Part shown: piece by piece, positions 1-13,863 of the stretch
How the letters are laid out: every line of letters starts with the position of its first letter
Position numbering within the stretch: the first letter of the stretch is position 1
Assembly (NCBI GenBank): GCA_913776825.1
Contig: CAJYPV010000026.1
Location: 248,001-312,000, forward strand
Length of the DNA: 64,000 nucleotides
Direction of reading: 5' to 3'
Source of the DNA: Burkholderiaceae bacterium
GTDB lineage: Bacteria; Pseudomonadota; Gammaproteobacteria; Burkholderiales; Burkholderiaceae_C
The notes under the pieces: generated by a model
What the model was told of the DNA's origin: nothing
The model's database searches: none
Seen by the model: only the letters and a program-made list of their open reading frames with translations
Position numbers and translations under genes: made by a program

Positions 1-3728
<3,728 letters not shown>

Positions 3729-3772
3729 GCCACGCATCGCTGACAAGCTGAACCGATCAGGAGAAAGCCGAC

Positions 3773-5260
3773 ATGGGAAAAGTCACCGGCTTCATGGAGT
3801 ACGAGCGTCTGGAAGAGGGCTATGAGCCCGTCGCGACGCGGCTCAAGAACTACAAGGAATTCGTCATCGGCCTCAACACCGAGCAGGCGAAACAGCAGGG
3901 CGCACGCTGCATGGACTGCGGCACGCCGTTCTGCAACAACGGCTGCCCGGTCAACAACATCATTCCGGACTTCAACGATCTGGTGTATCGCGGCGGTGAG
4001 GCCGACTGGAAGAGCGCCATCGCGGTGCTGCACTCGACCAACAACTTCCCGGAGTTCACCGGCCGCATCTGTCCCGCGCCCTGCGAGGCGGCCTGCACGT
4101 TGAACGTCAACGACGATGCCGTCGGCATCAAGTCGATCGAGCACGCGATCATCGATCGGGCCTGGGCCGAAGGCTGGGTCACGCCGCGGCTGCCCAAGCT
4201 CAAGACCGGCAAGACGGTGGCCATCGTCGGTTCCGGCCCGGCGGGCCTGGCGGCTGCGCAGCAACTCGCTCGCGCCGGCCACAGCGTGACCGTCTTCGAG
4301 AAGAACGATCGGGTCGGCGGTCTGCTGCGCTACGGCATTCCCGACTTCAAGATGGAGAAGAGCCACATCGACCGGCGCGTGACCCAGATGGAAGCCGAAG
4401 GCGTGGCGTTCCGCACCGGGGTGCTGGTCGCGCGGCTGCCGGAAGATTCCAAGGTCACCAACTGGGCCAAGGACGTCGTCACGGCGGATGAGCTGACCCG
4501 AACCTTCGATGCCGTGTTGCTGGCCGGCGGTGCAGAGCAATCTCGCGATCTGCCGGTGCCGGGTCGTGATCTGCAGGGAGTCCATTTCGCGATGGAGTTC
4601 CTGCCGCAGCAGAACAAGCTCAATGCGGGCGACAAGCTCAAGAACCAGCTTCGGGCCGATGGCAAGCATGTGATCGTGATCGGCGGCGGTGACACCGGCA
4701 GCGACTGTGTCGGCACCAGCAACCGCCACGGCGCCAAGAGCGTCACCCAGTTCGAACTGATGCCGCAGCCGCCGGAGGTCGAAGACCGTCCGCTGACCTG
4801 GCCCTACTGGCCGATCAAGCTGCGCACCTCGTCCAGCCATGAAGAGGGTTGCGAGCGCGAATTCGCGATCGCCACCAAGGAGTTCATCGGCGGTGAGGGC
4901 AAGGACAAGGGCAAGGTCGCTGCGGTGAAGACCGTGCGGGTGGAATGGGTCAACGGCAAGATGGTCGAGGTGCCGAACACCGAGCAGGTGCTGAAGGCGG
5001 ATCTGGTCCTGCTGGCCATGGGCTTCGTGGCGCCGGTCGGCTCGGTCCTGGACGCATTCGGCGTCGGCAAGGATGCGCGCGGCAATGCGAAGGCGCACAC
5101 CGATTTCACCGGCGGCTACAAGACCAATGTCGACAAGGTGTTTGCCGCAGGCGACATGCGCCGCGGTCAGTCCCTGGTCGTCTGGGCGATCCGGGAAGGC
5201 CGTCAGGCGGCGCGGGCCGTGGATGAGTTTCTGATGGGCGTGAGCGAACTGCCGCGTTGA
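3773..5260 (+). CDS. gltD: Glutamate synthase small subunit
   Basis: FAD- and NADPH-binding small subunit that passes electrons to GltB. 495 residues, normal for the family. N-terminal cysteines in [13 protein letters not shown] (C46, C49, C54, C58) bind 4Fe-4S clusters. The FAD Rossmann motif [11 protein letters not shown] lies near residue 150, the NADPH motif [10 protein letters not shown] near residue 305, and a C-terminal [16 protein letters not shown] segment completes the FAD site. The start ATG is preceded by AGGAGA at good spacing. It lies 44 bp behind gltB and ends before a strong terminator, so gltBD appears to be a two-gene transcript end. Confidence 0.97.
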   Translation: MGKVTGFMEYERLEEGYEPVATRLKNYKEFVIGLNTEQAKQQGARCMDCGTPFCNNGCPVNNIIPDFNDLVYRGGEADWKSAIAVLHSTNNFPEFTGRICPAPCEAACTLNVNDDAVGIKSIEHAIIDRAWAEGWVTPRLPKLKTGKTVAIVGSGPAGLAAAQQLARAGHSVTVFEKNDRVGGLLRYGIPDFKMEKSHIDRRVTQMEAEGVAFRTGVLVARLPEDSKVTNWAKDVVTADELTRTFDAVLLAGGAEQSRDLPVPGRDLQGVHFAMEFLPQQNKLNAGDKLKNQLRADGKHVIVIGGGDTGSDCVGTSNRHGAKSVTQFELMPQPPEVEDRPLTWPYWPIKLRTSSSHEEGCEREFAIATKEFIGGEGKDKGKVAAVKTVRVEWVNGKMVEVPNTEQVLKADLVLLAMGFVAPVGSVLDAFGVGKDARGNAKAHTDFTGGYKTNVDKVFAAGDMRRGQSLVVWAIREGRQAARAVDEFLMGVSELPR

Positions 5261-5297
5261 ACGTCGGCGCAGCGCACCGGCGCTGCCATCGAAGAAG

Positions 5298-5335
5298 AAA
5301 GGCCTGCCGTCGAGAGACGGCAGGCCTTTGCTTTT
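5298..5335 (+). terminator. Rho-independent terminator of gltBD
   Basis: A perfect 14-bp inverted repeat (arms 5298-5311 and 5316-5329) encloses a GAGA loop. It is followed by a T-rich stretch, CTTTTG. It sits 38 bp after the gltD stop. Confidence 0.85.
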
Positions 5336-5407
5336 GCGTGTTTGCGCGCTTGGGCGCTTGGGCGTTTGGGCGTTTGCGTGTTTGCGTGTTTGCGTGTTTG
5401 CGTGCCG
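5336..5407. repeat. Nine-copy degenerate octamer tandem repeat
   Basis: Nine consecutive 8-bp units of the type GCGTGTTT / GCGCGCTT / GGGCGTTT start exactly behind the gltBD terminator and end just before the opposing pilY1 terminator. The last three full units (5376-5399) are identical. The tract is non-coding; a slippage-prone microsatellite is the simplest reading. Confidence 0.8.
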
Positions 5408-5412
5408 CCATG

Positions 5413-5442
5413 AAAAAACCCGCTGTCGCGAGACAGCGGGTT
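5413..5442 (-). terminator. Rho-independent terminator of the pilus operon
   Basis: An 11-bp inverted repeat (5417-5427 and 5432-5442) with a four-base loop. Read on the minus strand, the stem is followed by six T residues (the A-run at 5413-5418). It lies 42 bp after the pilY1 stop, facing the gltBD terminator. Confidence 0.85.
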
Positions 5443-5484
5443 GGGTGGGGAGACCGCCCGGATCAGCGGTCAGGTGAGGCCCGC

Positions 5485-8400
5485 TCAGTTGCGCAGCGGG
5501 ATCTCGCGCCAGTTGATCAGGCGCTTGTCGCCAGAGCCACCGCCGAAGGGGTCGATCGTCAGGTCGCCGTTCTTGGCGCCACCGCCAGGCGTGGACGTGC
5601 TGGGCTTGCCCGCGAGGGTCAGCTTGATCTTGCCGTTGTCGTTCACGAAGCGGGTCTCATCGACGGCGAAGTCCACTTTCAGGGTCGACGAGGTGCCCGT
5701 GTCCAGGTTGAGCTGCGTGCTGTAGCTGGTGCCCGACGGACTGCAAGCATCGGTGGACACCGGCCGCACCGGTGAGAACGCCACGAGGTTCTCGAAGGCG
5801 TCCGCCTCGGCAATCATCCGATAGCCGGTGACACCACTACCGAGCGTGTCCAGATCCATCACATAGCCCACGTGCGTCTTGAAGTTCAAGGCCGACGGCG
5901 TCGAGCTGACATCCAGGAAATCATGACGGCTCGCGTTGTCCAGGAACGGCATCGTGATGCCGCTGGGCAGGTCGCTGCTCTGGGTGTAGCGACCTTGGTA
6001 GCCATCCAGAATCGCATAGAAGCGGTTGGCACGATTCACCGGAATGTCGGTGGTCGCCAGCAATTGGCCGGTACCGACGGCAATCCAACGACGGTTGTTG
6101 CTCGGGGTGATCACCGGCGTCGGCGCCGACGTGATGGGCAGTGCAACGCCGGCGGTATCGGTCAGCGTGGCCAGCTTGACCGGAGCCGGGTAAGCCCCCG
6201 AGGTGGCCGTCAGGTCTAGACGCCAGAGGTTGCCCTTCAGGTCGCCGGCATAGATCGATTCCACGGTCGCGTCCTGACGGTCGCGGTAATAGGTTTCGAG
6301 GTAGGTCAGGCCGGTCGGCGAAGTGGCCGTGCCATCGTCGCCCGCCGTCGGCAGCGACACCTTCTGGATCAGGGCGCCGGTGCGGGCGTTCAGGATGTAG
6401 AACGCGCCCTTGCCGCTCGTGTTGTTGTAGCCCGAGCCCACGACCACCACCCAGCCGTGCTGAGCCGTCTTGGTGATCACCGGGGTTCCGAAGGTGAAGC
6501 CCATGTCGCTCTCGGTGTACTCCCACAGGACGCGGCTGACGGCCATGGCTTCGCTGGTGACTTCATTCGCCGTGGTCAGATCCAGCGCATACAGGCTGCG
6601 ACCGCCCTTGCCAAGGCCACCGACCAGGATGCTGTGCCATTCATTGGACGAGAGGCTCGATCCCACGGTCCGCTTGAAGTCCACCTCGGCCACGGCAGGC
6701 CGGGCATCGATCATGTAGCGGTGTTGGAAGTCGGGATTGCCGAGGGAGGCCAGGCCATCGATGCTCGGCGTGCCGCTCGGGCCCGTGATGACCGCGCTCG
6801 GGATGTAGGCGAACAGTTCCTTGCCGCCATCCTTGGCCGTGGTCGACCCATTGATGATGTGCACCAGGCCGCTGTTGGCACCGGCGATCAGGATGTTCGG
6901 ACGATTCTTGTAGGTCTGCACATGCGCCGAATAGCCGGGGTTGGAGGCGTCCGACAGCACGGCCTGCGGCGGACCCATCACCACGACCTGGCTGTTGATG
7001 ATGTCACTCACCAGAGAGCTGCGCGTCCGGTAGGTGCCCGACTCCAGGCTTTGGTCGCCGCGGATGTACTTCACATAGTTGGTCGAGTCGTTGCCGGAGA
7101 CATACGTGGTGTCCAGCGCACTGGCCTGGGTGCTCGACAGGTTGTTCAGGCGGAAGGCCACCGCTGTGCCGGTACCCGAGCCGCTGGTCGACGGCTTGTA
7201 GGTGACGATGTTCCGGCGCACATCCCAACCCGTGCCATCCGTGCCCATCTGGGCCTTCAGCTTGTCGGAAAACTTCCACACGCTGACGTAGCCAATCGGC
7301 TGAGCCAGCAATGACACCGTGTTGGCCTGAATATCGCCCGTCCAGGTGTTCGGATCGTAATTCGTCCCGTAGGACTCGGTGCCCGCGCTCACATTGTTCG
7401 ACGCCGTGTTCAGCGACGAGGTGTAGGCGCCCAGTCCTTCAACGAAATTCTTGAAGGCACTCTGCAGGCCGGCGACCATGGTGTCAGGGCGACCGGCGGT
7501 GTAGTAGTTGTCCGGGCGCAGTTGGCCGCCCACCGTGTCGGTGGCGGGGCCGGAGTGCCACCAGGATTGGGTCAGGTCGGTGGTGCCCAGCGGATTGAAG
7601 TTGGAGTTCGCCGGGATCTTGGCGCCGCCGTACTTCGTAGCCAGATAGAACTGGTTGTTGGTCTTGTAGGTCTGCAGTTCCAGCACGTCCATCCAGTAGG
7701 TCTGCACCGTCTGGATGCCGTCCATCGTGGGACGAATGTCCTGCGTGTTGGCCCAATAGGCGGCCCCGGCCATCAACGCGCCGTTGTTGTTGCAGCAGCC
7801 ACCGTAGTTTTGCACCGTGCCCAGCGACGCGTTGTTGCCGTTGAGCTGACCGACCTTGTTGGTCCAGACCACGGCGTCGAAACCGTTGTCTGCGGCGACT
7901 GCCGCGGGCTTGGTGGGTTCCGAATTGCCCGTGGTGTTCGGGCCGGGCAGGTTGCGGTCCGCATGGGTGTTGACGTCACCGATGCCCAGAATGGCGTTCT
8001 TCTGGCACGAATAGAGGATCGGGTCCTTCCAGGTCGTGATGATGGGGAAGCCGTCGGCGTAGGTCTTCTTCGTGTTGTTGTTGGTCGTATTGGGATTCGA
8101 CCATTCAGGCACGTTGCCGAGATTGCGGTAGTAGCGCAGGGCGGCGTAGTAGAGCTCGCCCACCGGGTCGTAGGTCTTGTAGGACCCCGGGGTGATCTGC
8201 CCGAACTTGTTCAGGTAGTTCATCACGCCGCTGTTGCTGATCGGCACGCCGTAGGCCGTTGCCGTATCGGAGGCATCGAGCGGATTCGGGTTGGCGATCA
8301 TCACCCCAGTGGTGGCGCTCCATTCGGCGAAGTCATTCGTCTTGGGATCGCTGCCGGGCACGGGCTCGGTCGGTCCGACAAACTTCTGAGCAGCACGCAA

Positions 8401-9258
8401 GACCGCCCCATCGCGAGACAGCGAGCCATCGTTCAAATAGCCGAAGGCGCTGAAACGTATCCTCTGCGAATATTGCTGAATCAGGCCTTCGGGCTTGTAG
8501 TTCGACCCGTACGCGACGCAGTTTGACTCGAGGTCGCCTGCGGTCTTGCTGGGGTCGCAGACCTTCACACGAACGCTCACTTCCCACACCGTCGCGTCGT
8601 TCCAGCCATTGCTGGCGGTATCGAACGGCGTCGGGCCGGTCGACCCGGAGTTGTTGTCGCCCTGGCGCGTGAAGCGCATCTTGTTGCCCAGGCCCTGGAT
8701 GCGGATCTTGATGCCGGACCAATTCATCGGCGTGGCGCCGCTGACGATCGAGCCGGTGGTGATCGACCGATCCGGGAAGTTGCCGCTGCCGCCCTGGCCG
8801 GTGGCATAGGCCTTTTCGATGATGGTCGTCGTCGCGGTGTCGGTCACCCGGTAGCCACCCGTCAGCGCCCAGCGGAACGGGTCGATGGTCTGCATCGTCG
8901 CCCAGTTCAGGAAGTTGCCGCTCCACTTCTTGCTGCAGACGTGGTTGTTGGCCGCGCCGGCAGGCTGGAAGTAGCGCTTCAGCTCGTCCGAGTCATACAC
9001 ATACGTGTAGCACTTGTCGGGATCGAAGTAGCCGAGGTAGGTGGACGCCGGCGCGTAGGTGGAATCCGTGTGCGCGTTGCTGACGGCCGTCGGATATTCC
9101 ACCGACAGGGCCAGCGCCAGGTTGCCGGGCACCGCGGTCGCGGAGAACACCGGCTGATTGGCCAAATTCGTCTGCGCGTGTGCCGGCAGGGCGGCGCCCA
9201 GCCAGGCGGCGGCCAGGCCGAGGCCCAGGCGCGCGGTGCGGGAAAGGTGCTTGTTCAT
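5485..9258 (-). CDS. pilY1: Type IV pilus tip-associated protein PilY1
   Basis: 1,257-residue exported protein of the PilC/PilY1 family, which sits at the pilus tip, helps pilus assembly and can act in adhesion and surface sensing. A Sec signal peptide covers about the first 29 residues (hydrophobic run, then ALPAHAQ). The C-terminal half has the conserved PilY1 beta-propeller segments, such as NRPNILIAGANSGLVHIING, GGLGKGGRSLYALDL and FTFGTPVITK. The variable N-terminal half (to about residue 600) is where relatives differ most. I did not find an unambiguous copy of the calcium-binding loop known from Pseudomonas PilY1. It is the last gene of the operon, 9 bp after pilX, with GAGG 7 bp before the ATG. 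Confidence 0.93.
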   Translation of the reverse strand: MNKHLSRTARLGLGLAAAWLGAALPAHAQTNLANQPVFSATAVPGNLALALSVEYPTAVSNAHTDSTYAPASTYLGYFDPDKCYTYVYDSDELKRYFQPAGAANNHVCSKKWSGNFLNWATMQTIDPFRWALTGGYRVTDTATTTIIEKAYATGQGGSGNFPDRSITTGSIVSGATPMNWSGIKIRIQGLGNKMRFTRQGDNNSGSTGPTPFDTASNGWNDATVWEVSVRVKVCDPSKTAGDLESNCVAYGSNYKPEGLIQQYSQRIRFSAFGYLNDGSLSRDGAVLRAAQKFVGPTEPVPGSDPKTNDFAEWSATTGVMIANPNPLDASDTATAYGVPISNSGVMNYLNKFGQITPGSYKTYDPVGELYYAALRYYRNLGNVPEWSNPNTTNNNTKKTYADGFPIITTWKDPILYSCQKNAILGIGDVNTHADRNLPGPNTTGNSEPTKPAAVAADNGFDAVVWTNKVGQLNGNNASLGTVQNYGGCCNNNGALMAGAAYWANTQDIRPTMDGIQTVQTYWMDVLELQTYKTNNQFYLATKYGGAKIPANSNFNPLGTTDLTQSWWHSGPATDTVGGQLRPDNYYTAGRPDTMVAGLQSAFKNFVEGLGAYTSSLNTASNNVSAGTESYGTNYDPNTWTGDIQANTVSLLAQPIGYVSVWKFSDKLKAQMGTDGTGWDVRRNIVTYKPSTSGSGTGTAVAFRLNNLSSTQASALDTTYVSGNDSTNYVKYIRGDQSLESGTYRTRSSLVSDIINSQVVVMGPPQAVLSDASNPGYSAHVQTYKNRPNILIAGANSGLVHIINGSTTAKDGGKELFAYIPSAVITGPSGTPSIDGLASLGNPDFQHRYMIDARPAVAEVDFKRTVGSSLSSNEWHSILVGGLGKGGRSLYALDLTTANEVTSEAMAVSRVLWEYTESDMGFTFGTPVITKTAQHGWVVVVGSGYNNTSGKGAFYILNARTGALIQKVSLPTAGDDGTATSPTGLTYLETYYRDRQDATVESIYAGDLKGNLWRLDLTATSGAYPAPVKLATLTDTAGVALPITSAPTPVITPSNNRRWIAVGTGQLLATTDIPVNRANRFYAILDGYQGRYTQSSDLPSGITMPFLDNASRHDFLDVSSTPSALNFKTHVGYVMDLDTLGSGVTGYRMIAEADAFENLVAFSPVRPVSTDACSPSGTSYSTQLNLDTGTSSTLKVDFAVDETRFVNDNGKIKLTLAGKPSTSTPGGGAKNGDLTIDPFGGGSGDKRLINWREIPLRN

Positions 9259-9267
9259 CTGGAGGCC

Positions 9268-9912
9268 TCAGTTGCTGTAGGTCGCCTGGTAGAAAGACTG
9301 CGAGCCACGCGGTCCGTCCACGCGCACCGTGATGCGGAAGACGGGCTTCGGGCTGCTGGTGACGTCGCCGGGGCTCTTGCCGCCTTGAGGGGCCGCCGAC
9401 ACGGTCTGGCAGCTGTCGGACGACAGCGGGCCGGCGTTCAAACAGAGCCGATCCACGACGTAATAAATCTTCATGTTGGGGAGATTGCTGGTGCTCTCCC
9501 CGGCGACGGCCGTGGTCAGGTCGATCGCATTCGCGGCCACGCCGAAGCCGCTCACGGTTTCCGGCGTGCTGGTGGCCAGCAACGCGGTGGGAATGCCTTC
9601 AGCCGAGGTCGGCAGCATGGCGGCGCTGTAGTTCAGCGCGGTGTCGTTCGCCTCGAGCGCGCCGCCGGCGTTGAGCGCGCCCATGGCGCGACGCAGCGCC
9701 CGCTCGGCCTGGTTGGCCATGTCGCGCTTGAAGCCGAAGTTGCCAACGCTGCTGAGCGACACATTCATCGCGCGGATGGCCGCGACGGCGCCGATCATCA
9801 GGATCGCCAGGGTGATCAGGGCGATCACCATGATCACGCCGCGCTGGCGGCGTACGGAGGTGGCTTGCATGGTGGTCTTGGTGGAGGAGGGGGTGGGCGA
9901 CGAGGTCTTCAT
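9268..9912 (-). CDS. pilX: Minor pilin PilX
   Basis: Type IV pilus assembly protein of the PilX family (about 214 residues). The prepilin-like N-terminus is QRGVIMVIALITLAILMIG, a short basic leader followed by a hydrophobic helix; it lacks the Glu5 of the other pilins, as is common in PilX. Three in-frame ATGs are possible (9936, 9912, 9870). I chose 9912 because it leaves a 7-bp gap to the pilW stop; 9936 would overlap pilW. No strong ribosome site separates these options. In known systems PilV/W/X/E and PilY1 form the pilus-tip priming complex. Confidence 0.9.
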   Translation of the reverse strand: MKTSSPTPSSTKTTMQATSVRRQRGVIMVIALITLAILMIGAVAAIRAMNVSLSSVGNFGFKRDMANQAERALRRAMGALNAGGALEANDTALNYSAAMLPTSAEGIPTALLATSTPETVSGFGVAANAIDLTTAVAGESTSNLPNMKIYYVVDRLCLNAGPLSSDSCQTVSAAPQGGKSPGDVTSSPKPVFRITVRVDGPRGSQSFYQATYSN

Positions 9913-9919
9913 CGTCGGC

Positions 9920-11134
9920 TCAGGGCGGCACGGCACGGCCGCTCATGACCAGCACATTGCGCAGCGGCACGGTGAACTCCACCACGCGGTGGCGGCGCTT
10001 GCGGTCCGCGACCGTGTAGGTCGTCTGGAGCGCGGTGTCGAGGCCGCTGAACATCGTCAGCTTCTCGGGTGCGATGTCGTCCTTCTCCATGTAATCGGTG
10101 CGAAGGACCATGCTGACCTTCACCGCCATGATGCGGAACACATTGCCCTGGTTGGCGGGCTTGTTGAGCTCCGCCGGCGCGTAGTTGCCGGTCGGCGTGA
10201 CCCAGGCGTCCACGACACCGTCCATGGGGGCGGTGGTGTCCACGCCGTATCGGACGCGCATGTCCACGACGCCATCAGCCACCGGGATCGGCACGTTGCC
10301 TGCGCCGTTGGTGAATTGCAGCAGGTCGTAGCGCACCAGTTGCAGATCGCTGTTGATGCCCAGCAGCAGCAGGCGCGGCGGGTTGCCGTTGGTGGCGTTG
10401 CCCATCAGCATCGCGTTGGCGACGGCGCCGGTGGAGCGCGCGTTGATGGATTCCGTCCCGATGGACGACGCGTAATAGTCGCCGGCCAGGTCGACCTGCT
10501 GACTCGCGCCACCGGTGTAGGTGGACGCCAGCTGTTCCAGCATGCAGGGCCGGCCTGATTCGGAGATCAGCAGCAGGTCGTCACCCTTCAGCCCGACCGT
10601 TGCCGTCAGTCGCATCAGGTTGGTCGCCACGCTGTTGAGGCGGACCTGGGTGGCGGTCTCACCGATGCCGCCGGTGCCGGTCATCACCTGGATGACGTCC
10701 GATCCACCCTGGCCAATGCCCGGATAGACCAGCAGCGGCAGCATGCGCACGCTCTGGGCGACGCTCGCGAAAGGCGCGGGAAACGCGGCCTGCGCGGGAA
10801 GAATCTGCGTGCCGCTGCGGGTGGCATAGAGCTCGCAGCCGTAGGACTCGTTGCGGTTGGTGCTGAAGCCCGAGCCGGCGCTGCGCAACTGGCGGTCGAG
10901 GTCGTAGGCCAGATAGCCGGTGTTGAGCGACATGTCCGAGGTCGCGGTGCCCTGGCGCTTGCCGGTCTCGAACTTGGACGAGATCACGCCCATCGCGATG
11001 ATCATCGCCATCGCGATCACGATGGAGACCATCAGCTCGACCAGCGAGAAGCCGTGCGCGCGACGCAGGCCGTGCGGCGCCAGACCGCGACGTGCGGGAC
11101 GGCGGAGGGGAAGGGGGCGGCGGTGCTGGATCAT
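9920..11134 (-). CDS. pilW: Minor pilin PilW
   Basis: 404-residue minor pilin. A long basic leader ends in the prepilin peptidase site AHG|FSLVELMV, with Glu at position 5 of the mature protein and a hydrophobic helix after it. Length and the C-terminal DYMEKDD...RRHRVVEFTVPLRNV region fit PilW. The ATG at 11134 lies 2 bp beyond the pilV stop and is preferred over a longer upstream frame that would run through pilV. Confidence 0.9.
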   Translation of the reverse strand: MIQHRRPLPLRRPARRGLAPHGLRRAHGFSLVELMVSIVIAMAMIIAMGVISSKFETGKRQGTATSDMSLNTGYLAYDLDRQLRSAGSGFSTNRNESYGCELYATRSGTQILPAQAAFPAPFASVAQSVRMLPLLVYPGIGQGGSDVIQVMTGTGGIGETATQVRLNSVATNLMRLTATVGLKGDDLLLISESGRPCMLEQLASTYTGGASQQVDLAGDYYASSIGTESINARSTGAVANAMLMGNATNGNPPRLLLLGINSDLQLVRYDLLQFTNGAGNVPIPVADGVVDMRVRYGVDTTAPMDGVVDAWVTPTGNYAPAELNKPANQGNVFRIMAVKVSMVLRTDYMEKDDIAPEKLTMFSGLDTALQTTYTVADRKRRHRVVEFTVPLRNVLVMSGRAVPP

Positions 11135-11136
11135 GG

Positions 11137-11538
11137 TCAGTTGTTCAACCGCACGTCGGTGAAGTATTGGCGCGCGGTCCCGCTGGGAGGCGTCCAGGTG
11201 ATGGTGATGCGAGCCACCTGATTGACCGAGGTGATGGTGCCGGTGCCCGAGGGCAGGCCCTGATCGGTCGCATCGGCCACGCGGGTCTGCCAGGCGGTCA
11301 CGGTGGCCGGCGGCAGCGTGATCGTGCCGGCCAGCCACATCTCGGTGGCGATCTCATTGGCCAGCACGGCGGCGCGCTGGCTGTCTTCGGTGGCGCTGGT
11401 CGCTTGCGAGGCCCGGGCCATCAGCGAGACCAGGCCCAGCAGGCCGACGGTCATCACCAGGATGGCGCAAAGCACTTCGATGAGCGTCATGCCACGGGCA
11501 CGGCGCCGCCGCGCGGGGCTACGGAGGTGCGAGTTCAT
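11137..11538 (-). CDS. pilV: Minor pilin PilV
   Basis: 133-residue minor pilin. The leader [16 protein letters not shown] is followed by MTLIEVLCAILVMTVGLLGL, a class III prepilin signal with Glu5. The body is short, typical of PilV. The start overlaps the fimT stop by 4 bp (ATGA), indicating translational coupling. Confidence 0.9.
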   Translation of the reverse strand: MNSHLRSPARRRRARGMTLIEVLCAILVMTVGLLGLVSLMARASQATSATEDSQRAAVLANEIATEMWLAGTITLPPATVTAWQTRVADATDQGLPSGTGTITSVNQVARITITWTPPSGTARQYFTDVRLNN

Positions 11539-12158
11539 GAGGTGGGCGTCTGGTTGATGTCGGGGCAGCCGTCCGGCACGGAGGCCGAGACCTTGCGGGT
11601 CTTTTCACACATGCGCACGGTGCCGCCCAGGGTCAGCCAGACCTGCAGCTTCTTCAGGTTGGCTTCGTTGGCGGTGGTCGAGTCCATGCCGTAGATGATC
11701 CGGCCGCTGGTGCCCGTGGTGCAGGCCACGCCCACGCCGGTCTGGGTGTTGGTCAGGGCCAGCGGGCGGCCATTGGCGTTGAAGCAGACGGCCGTCGGGC
11801 CGGTCACCGCGATGGTGGGCGCGCTGTCCAGCAAATTGCCGCACTGGGTGGCGGAGACCGCGCCGCCCGTGGTCAGCGGCAACACCTTGATCACGAAACG
11901 GGTGCCTGAAGCCGCGGCTTGTTCCGCTCCGGTGCAGGTGGTTTCATTGGTGCGGAAGAAGACGACCTGCCGGAAGCTGCGCACCGCCTCGGCTTGGGCC
12001 TGCTTGAGGTTGGTCTGCATCGCCGCGGCCGTGCTGCGGAGTTGCGCATTCGCCGACCATGTCCGCATGCCGGGCATGGCCAGCGCCGTCAGCAGACCGA
12101 TGATGGCGACCACCACCATCAGCTCGATCAGCGTCAGACCACGTTGGCGGGTCAGCAT
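11535..12158 (-). CDS. fimT: Minor pseudopilin, FimT/GspH family
   Basis: 207-residue pseudopilin. The site [21 protein letters not shown] is followed by a GspH/FimT-type domain with [20 protein letters not shown]. FimT-type minor pilins are linked to pilus priming and, in some bacteria, DNA uptake. I start it at the ATG at 12158, giving the short leader MLTRQRG; this overlaps the upstream pilin stop by 7 bp. A longer frame begins at 12194. Confidence 0.85.
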   Translation of the reverse strand: MLTRQRGLTLIELMVVVAIIGLLTALAMPGMRTWSANAQLRSTAAAMQTNLKQAQAEAVRSFRQVVFFRTNETTCTGAEQAAASGTRFVIKVLPLTTGGAVSATQCGNLLDSAPTIAVTGPTAVCFNANGRPLALTNTQTGVGVACTTGTSGRIIYGMDSTTANEANLKKLQVWLTLGGTVRMCEKTRKVSASVPDGCPDINQTPTS

Positions 12159-12631
12159 GAGTCGCCCTTGCGAGTGAGCCACTTGGACGTGCACGACGGC
12201 CAGCCGGTCGGGGCGACGGTGCTCTTCTCATCCTTCTGGTTGACCGTGAACGTGAAACCAGCGGCGGCGCTGCCCGTCACGCCGACAGCCTTCAACTGAT
12301 AGGCACTGTCCGACAGGTTGGCGGCCGGGCAGCTCACCGTGAACTTGCCCATGACCGTGCCGGTATCGGTGCACGGGGGTGTCGCGGTGCCAGTGACGGC
12401 CTTGTAGGTGCGGAAGTCCTGGTAATAGCGCTCCATGTCGGCCCGCATCGTGGTGAGGTTGGTCACCGCTTCGGTCAGCTGACTGCGGACGACGTAATCC
12501 CGGTAGGCCGGCAAGGCGATGGCGCTCAGCACGCCGATGATCGCCACGACCACCATCAGTTCGATCAGCGTGAAGCCCCGCTCCCATTGATTGGTGGGCT
12601 TATTGGCTTTGATATGGGTGTTCCCAAACAT
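12152..12631 (-). CDS. pilE: PilE-like minor pilin, first gene of the operon
   Basis: 159-residue type IV pilin. The prepilin site [21 protein letters not shown] is followed by the alpha-1 extension [11 protein letters not shown]. Paired cysteines near the C-terminus are consistent with the D-loop. A good Shine-Dalgarno site (AGGAG) lies 6 bp before the ATG. As first gene of the pilE-fimT-pilV-W-X-Y1 series it is more likely the minor pilin PilE than the major pilin PilA; this is inferred from context. Confidence 0.87.
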   Translation of the reverse strand: MFGNTHIKANKPTNQWERGFTLIELMVVVAIIGVLSAIALPAYRDYVVRSQLTEAVTNLTTMRADMERYYQDFRTYKAVTGTATPPCTDTGTVMGKFTVSCPAANLSDSAYQLKAVGVTGSAAAGFTFTVNQKDEKSTVAPTGWPSCTSKWLTRKGDSC

Positions 12632-13017
12632 GAATCACTCCTAGTTGTAGAAATTATCGACAGCGTCATCATGAAGGCGAGCCCGCTCATCGCGCCTCGG
12701 GTTCCGCCCGTCTTGCGGGGGTCTTCAAATGTGCAGTTCGTCACGTTTGGCTCTGGAGAGCGACCCGTTCGTCGGCTGTGCGGGGGATGCCGGCGGGCCA
12801 GGTTCGAGGCCATGCTGCCGCCTGGGACAACGGCGGCGGCGGCTCGGGGACGCCACCAATCAGGCGATCTGCGCACCGACTGCGGTGCGGGATCGTCAAG
12901 GCTTGTCATCCGACTGTCGCAAAACGTCTGCGCCCCACCGCCGCTCCGGCATCAATTCGGGCTTTACCCTATGATCCCGGCTCCCGGGCGGCCGCCCGTC
13001 CGGATTCCTACCAAGAA
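12632..13017. other. Divergent intergenic region between pilin and mla operons
   Basis: 386 bp separating two divergent operons; it must hold both promoters. Open frames across it have no family resemblance or ribosome sites and look like GC-rich chance frames. I could not identify convincing -35/-10 or sigma-54 elements by eye. Confidence 0.5.
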
Positions 13018-13863
13018 ATGGCATTCACCGACCCCCAATCCCCCCGTTCTTCCGGCCCGTTGATCGAGGTGAAGGACGTGACCTGCGGCTACGGCGGCCG
13101 GGTCATCTTGAGCAAGGTCAATCTGAGCCTCTCGCGTGGCAAGGTGATCGCGCTGATCGGCTCTTCGGGTGGCGGCAAGACCACCTTGCTGCGGTTGTTG
13201 ACCCGTCAGCTGCGGCCGATGAGCGGTCAAGTGCTGTTCGATGGTCACGACCTGGCGCCGATGAAGCAGGACGAGCTCTACGCCCAGCGCCGACGCATGG
13301 GCATGCTGTTCCAGTTCGGTGCGCTGTTCACCGACCTCAGCGTCTTCGAGAACGTCGCCTTCCCGTTGCGGGAGCACACCCGCTTGCCCGAAGCCATGAT
13401 CCGCGACCTGGTGCTGATGAAGCTCAATGCGGTCGGCCTGCGCGGCTCGCGGGATCTGATGCCCAATGAGATTTCGGGCGGCATGGCGCGTCGCGTCGCG
13501 CTGGCTCGGGCCATCGCGCTGGATCCGGACTTGGTGCTGTACGACGAGCCCTTCGCGGGCCTGGATCCGATCTCGCTGGGCGTCACCGCGCGGCTGATCC
13601 GTGACTTGAACGACGCGCTCGGTCTGACCAGCGTCATCGTCACCCATGACCTCCATGAAACCTTCGCCATCGCCGACCATGTCGTGATGGTGGCCAACGG
13701 CGGCATCGTCGCCCAGGGCAACCCCGACGAATTGCGTCACAGCCAGGATCCGCTGGTGCACCAGTTCGTCAATGCCCAGGCCGATGGCCCGGTCCGTTTC
13801 CATCAACCGGCCGCGCCGGTGCGCACTGATTTCGGCCTGCCCGAAGCCGAGGAGGCCGCATGA
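13018..13863 (+). CDS. mlaF: Phospholipid ABC transporter ATP-binding protein
   Basis: Cytoplasmic ATPase of the Mla complex that moves phospholipids between inner and outer membrane. 281 residues with Walker [10 protein letters not shown], signature [14 protein letters not shown], Walker [14 protein letters not shown] and the H-loop VTHDLHETF. The frame is open further upstream, but the family N-terminus ([13 protein letters not shown]) begins shortly after the ATG at 13018. The stop overlaps the mlaE start by 4 bp. Confidence 0.95.
   Translation: MAFTDPQSPRSSGPLIEVKDVTCGYGGRVILSKVNLSLSRGKVIALIGSSGGGKTTLLRLLTRQLRPMSGQVLFDGHDLAPMKQDELYAQRRRMGMLFQFGALFTDLSVFENVAFPLREHTRLPEAMIRDLVLMKLNAVGLRGSRDLMPNEISGGMARRVALARAIALDPDLVLYDEPFAGLDPISLGVTARLIRDLNDALGLTSVIVTHDLHETFAIADHVVMVANGGIVAQGNPDELRHSQDPLVHQFVNAQADGPVRFHQPAAPVRTDFGLPEAEEAA

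Noticed and set aside
5336..5407. Possible CRISPR or phase-variable coding repeat
   Set aside because: The units are 8 bp without spacers and lie outside any gene.
12565..12909. Minus-strand frame in the pilin-mla intergenic region
   Set aside because: It overlaps the pilE-like start in another frame and has no ribosome site or recognisable motif.
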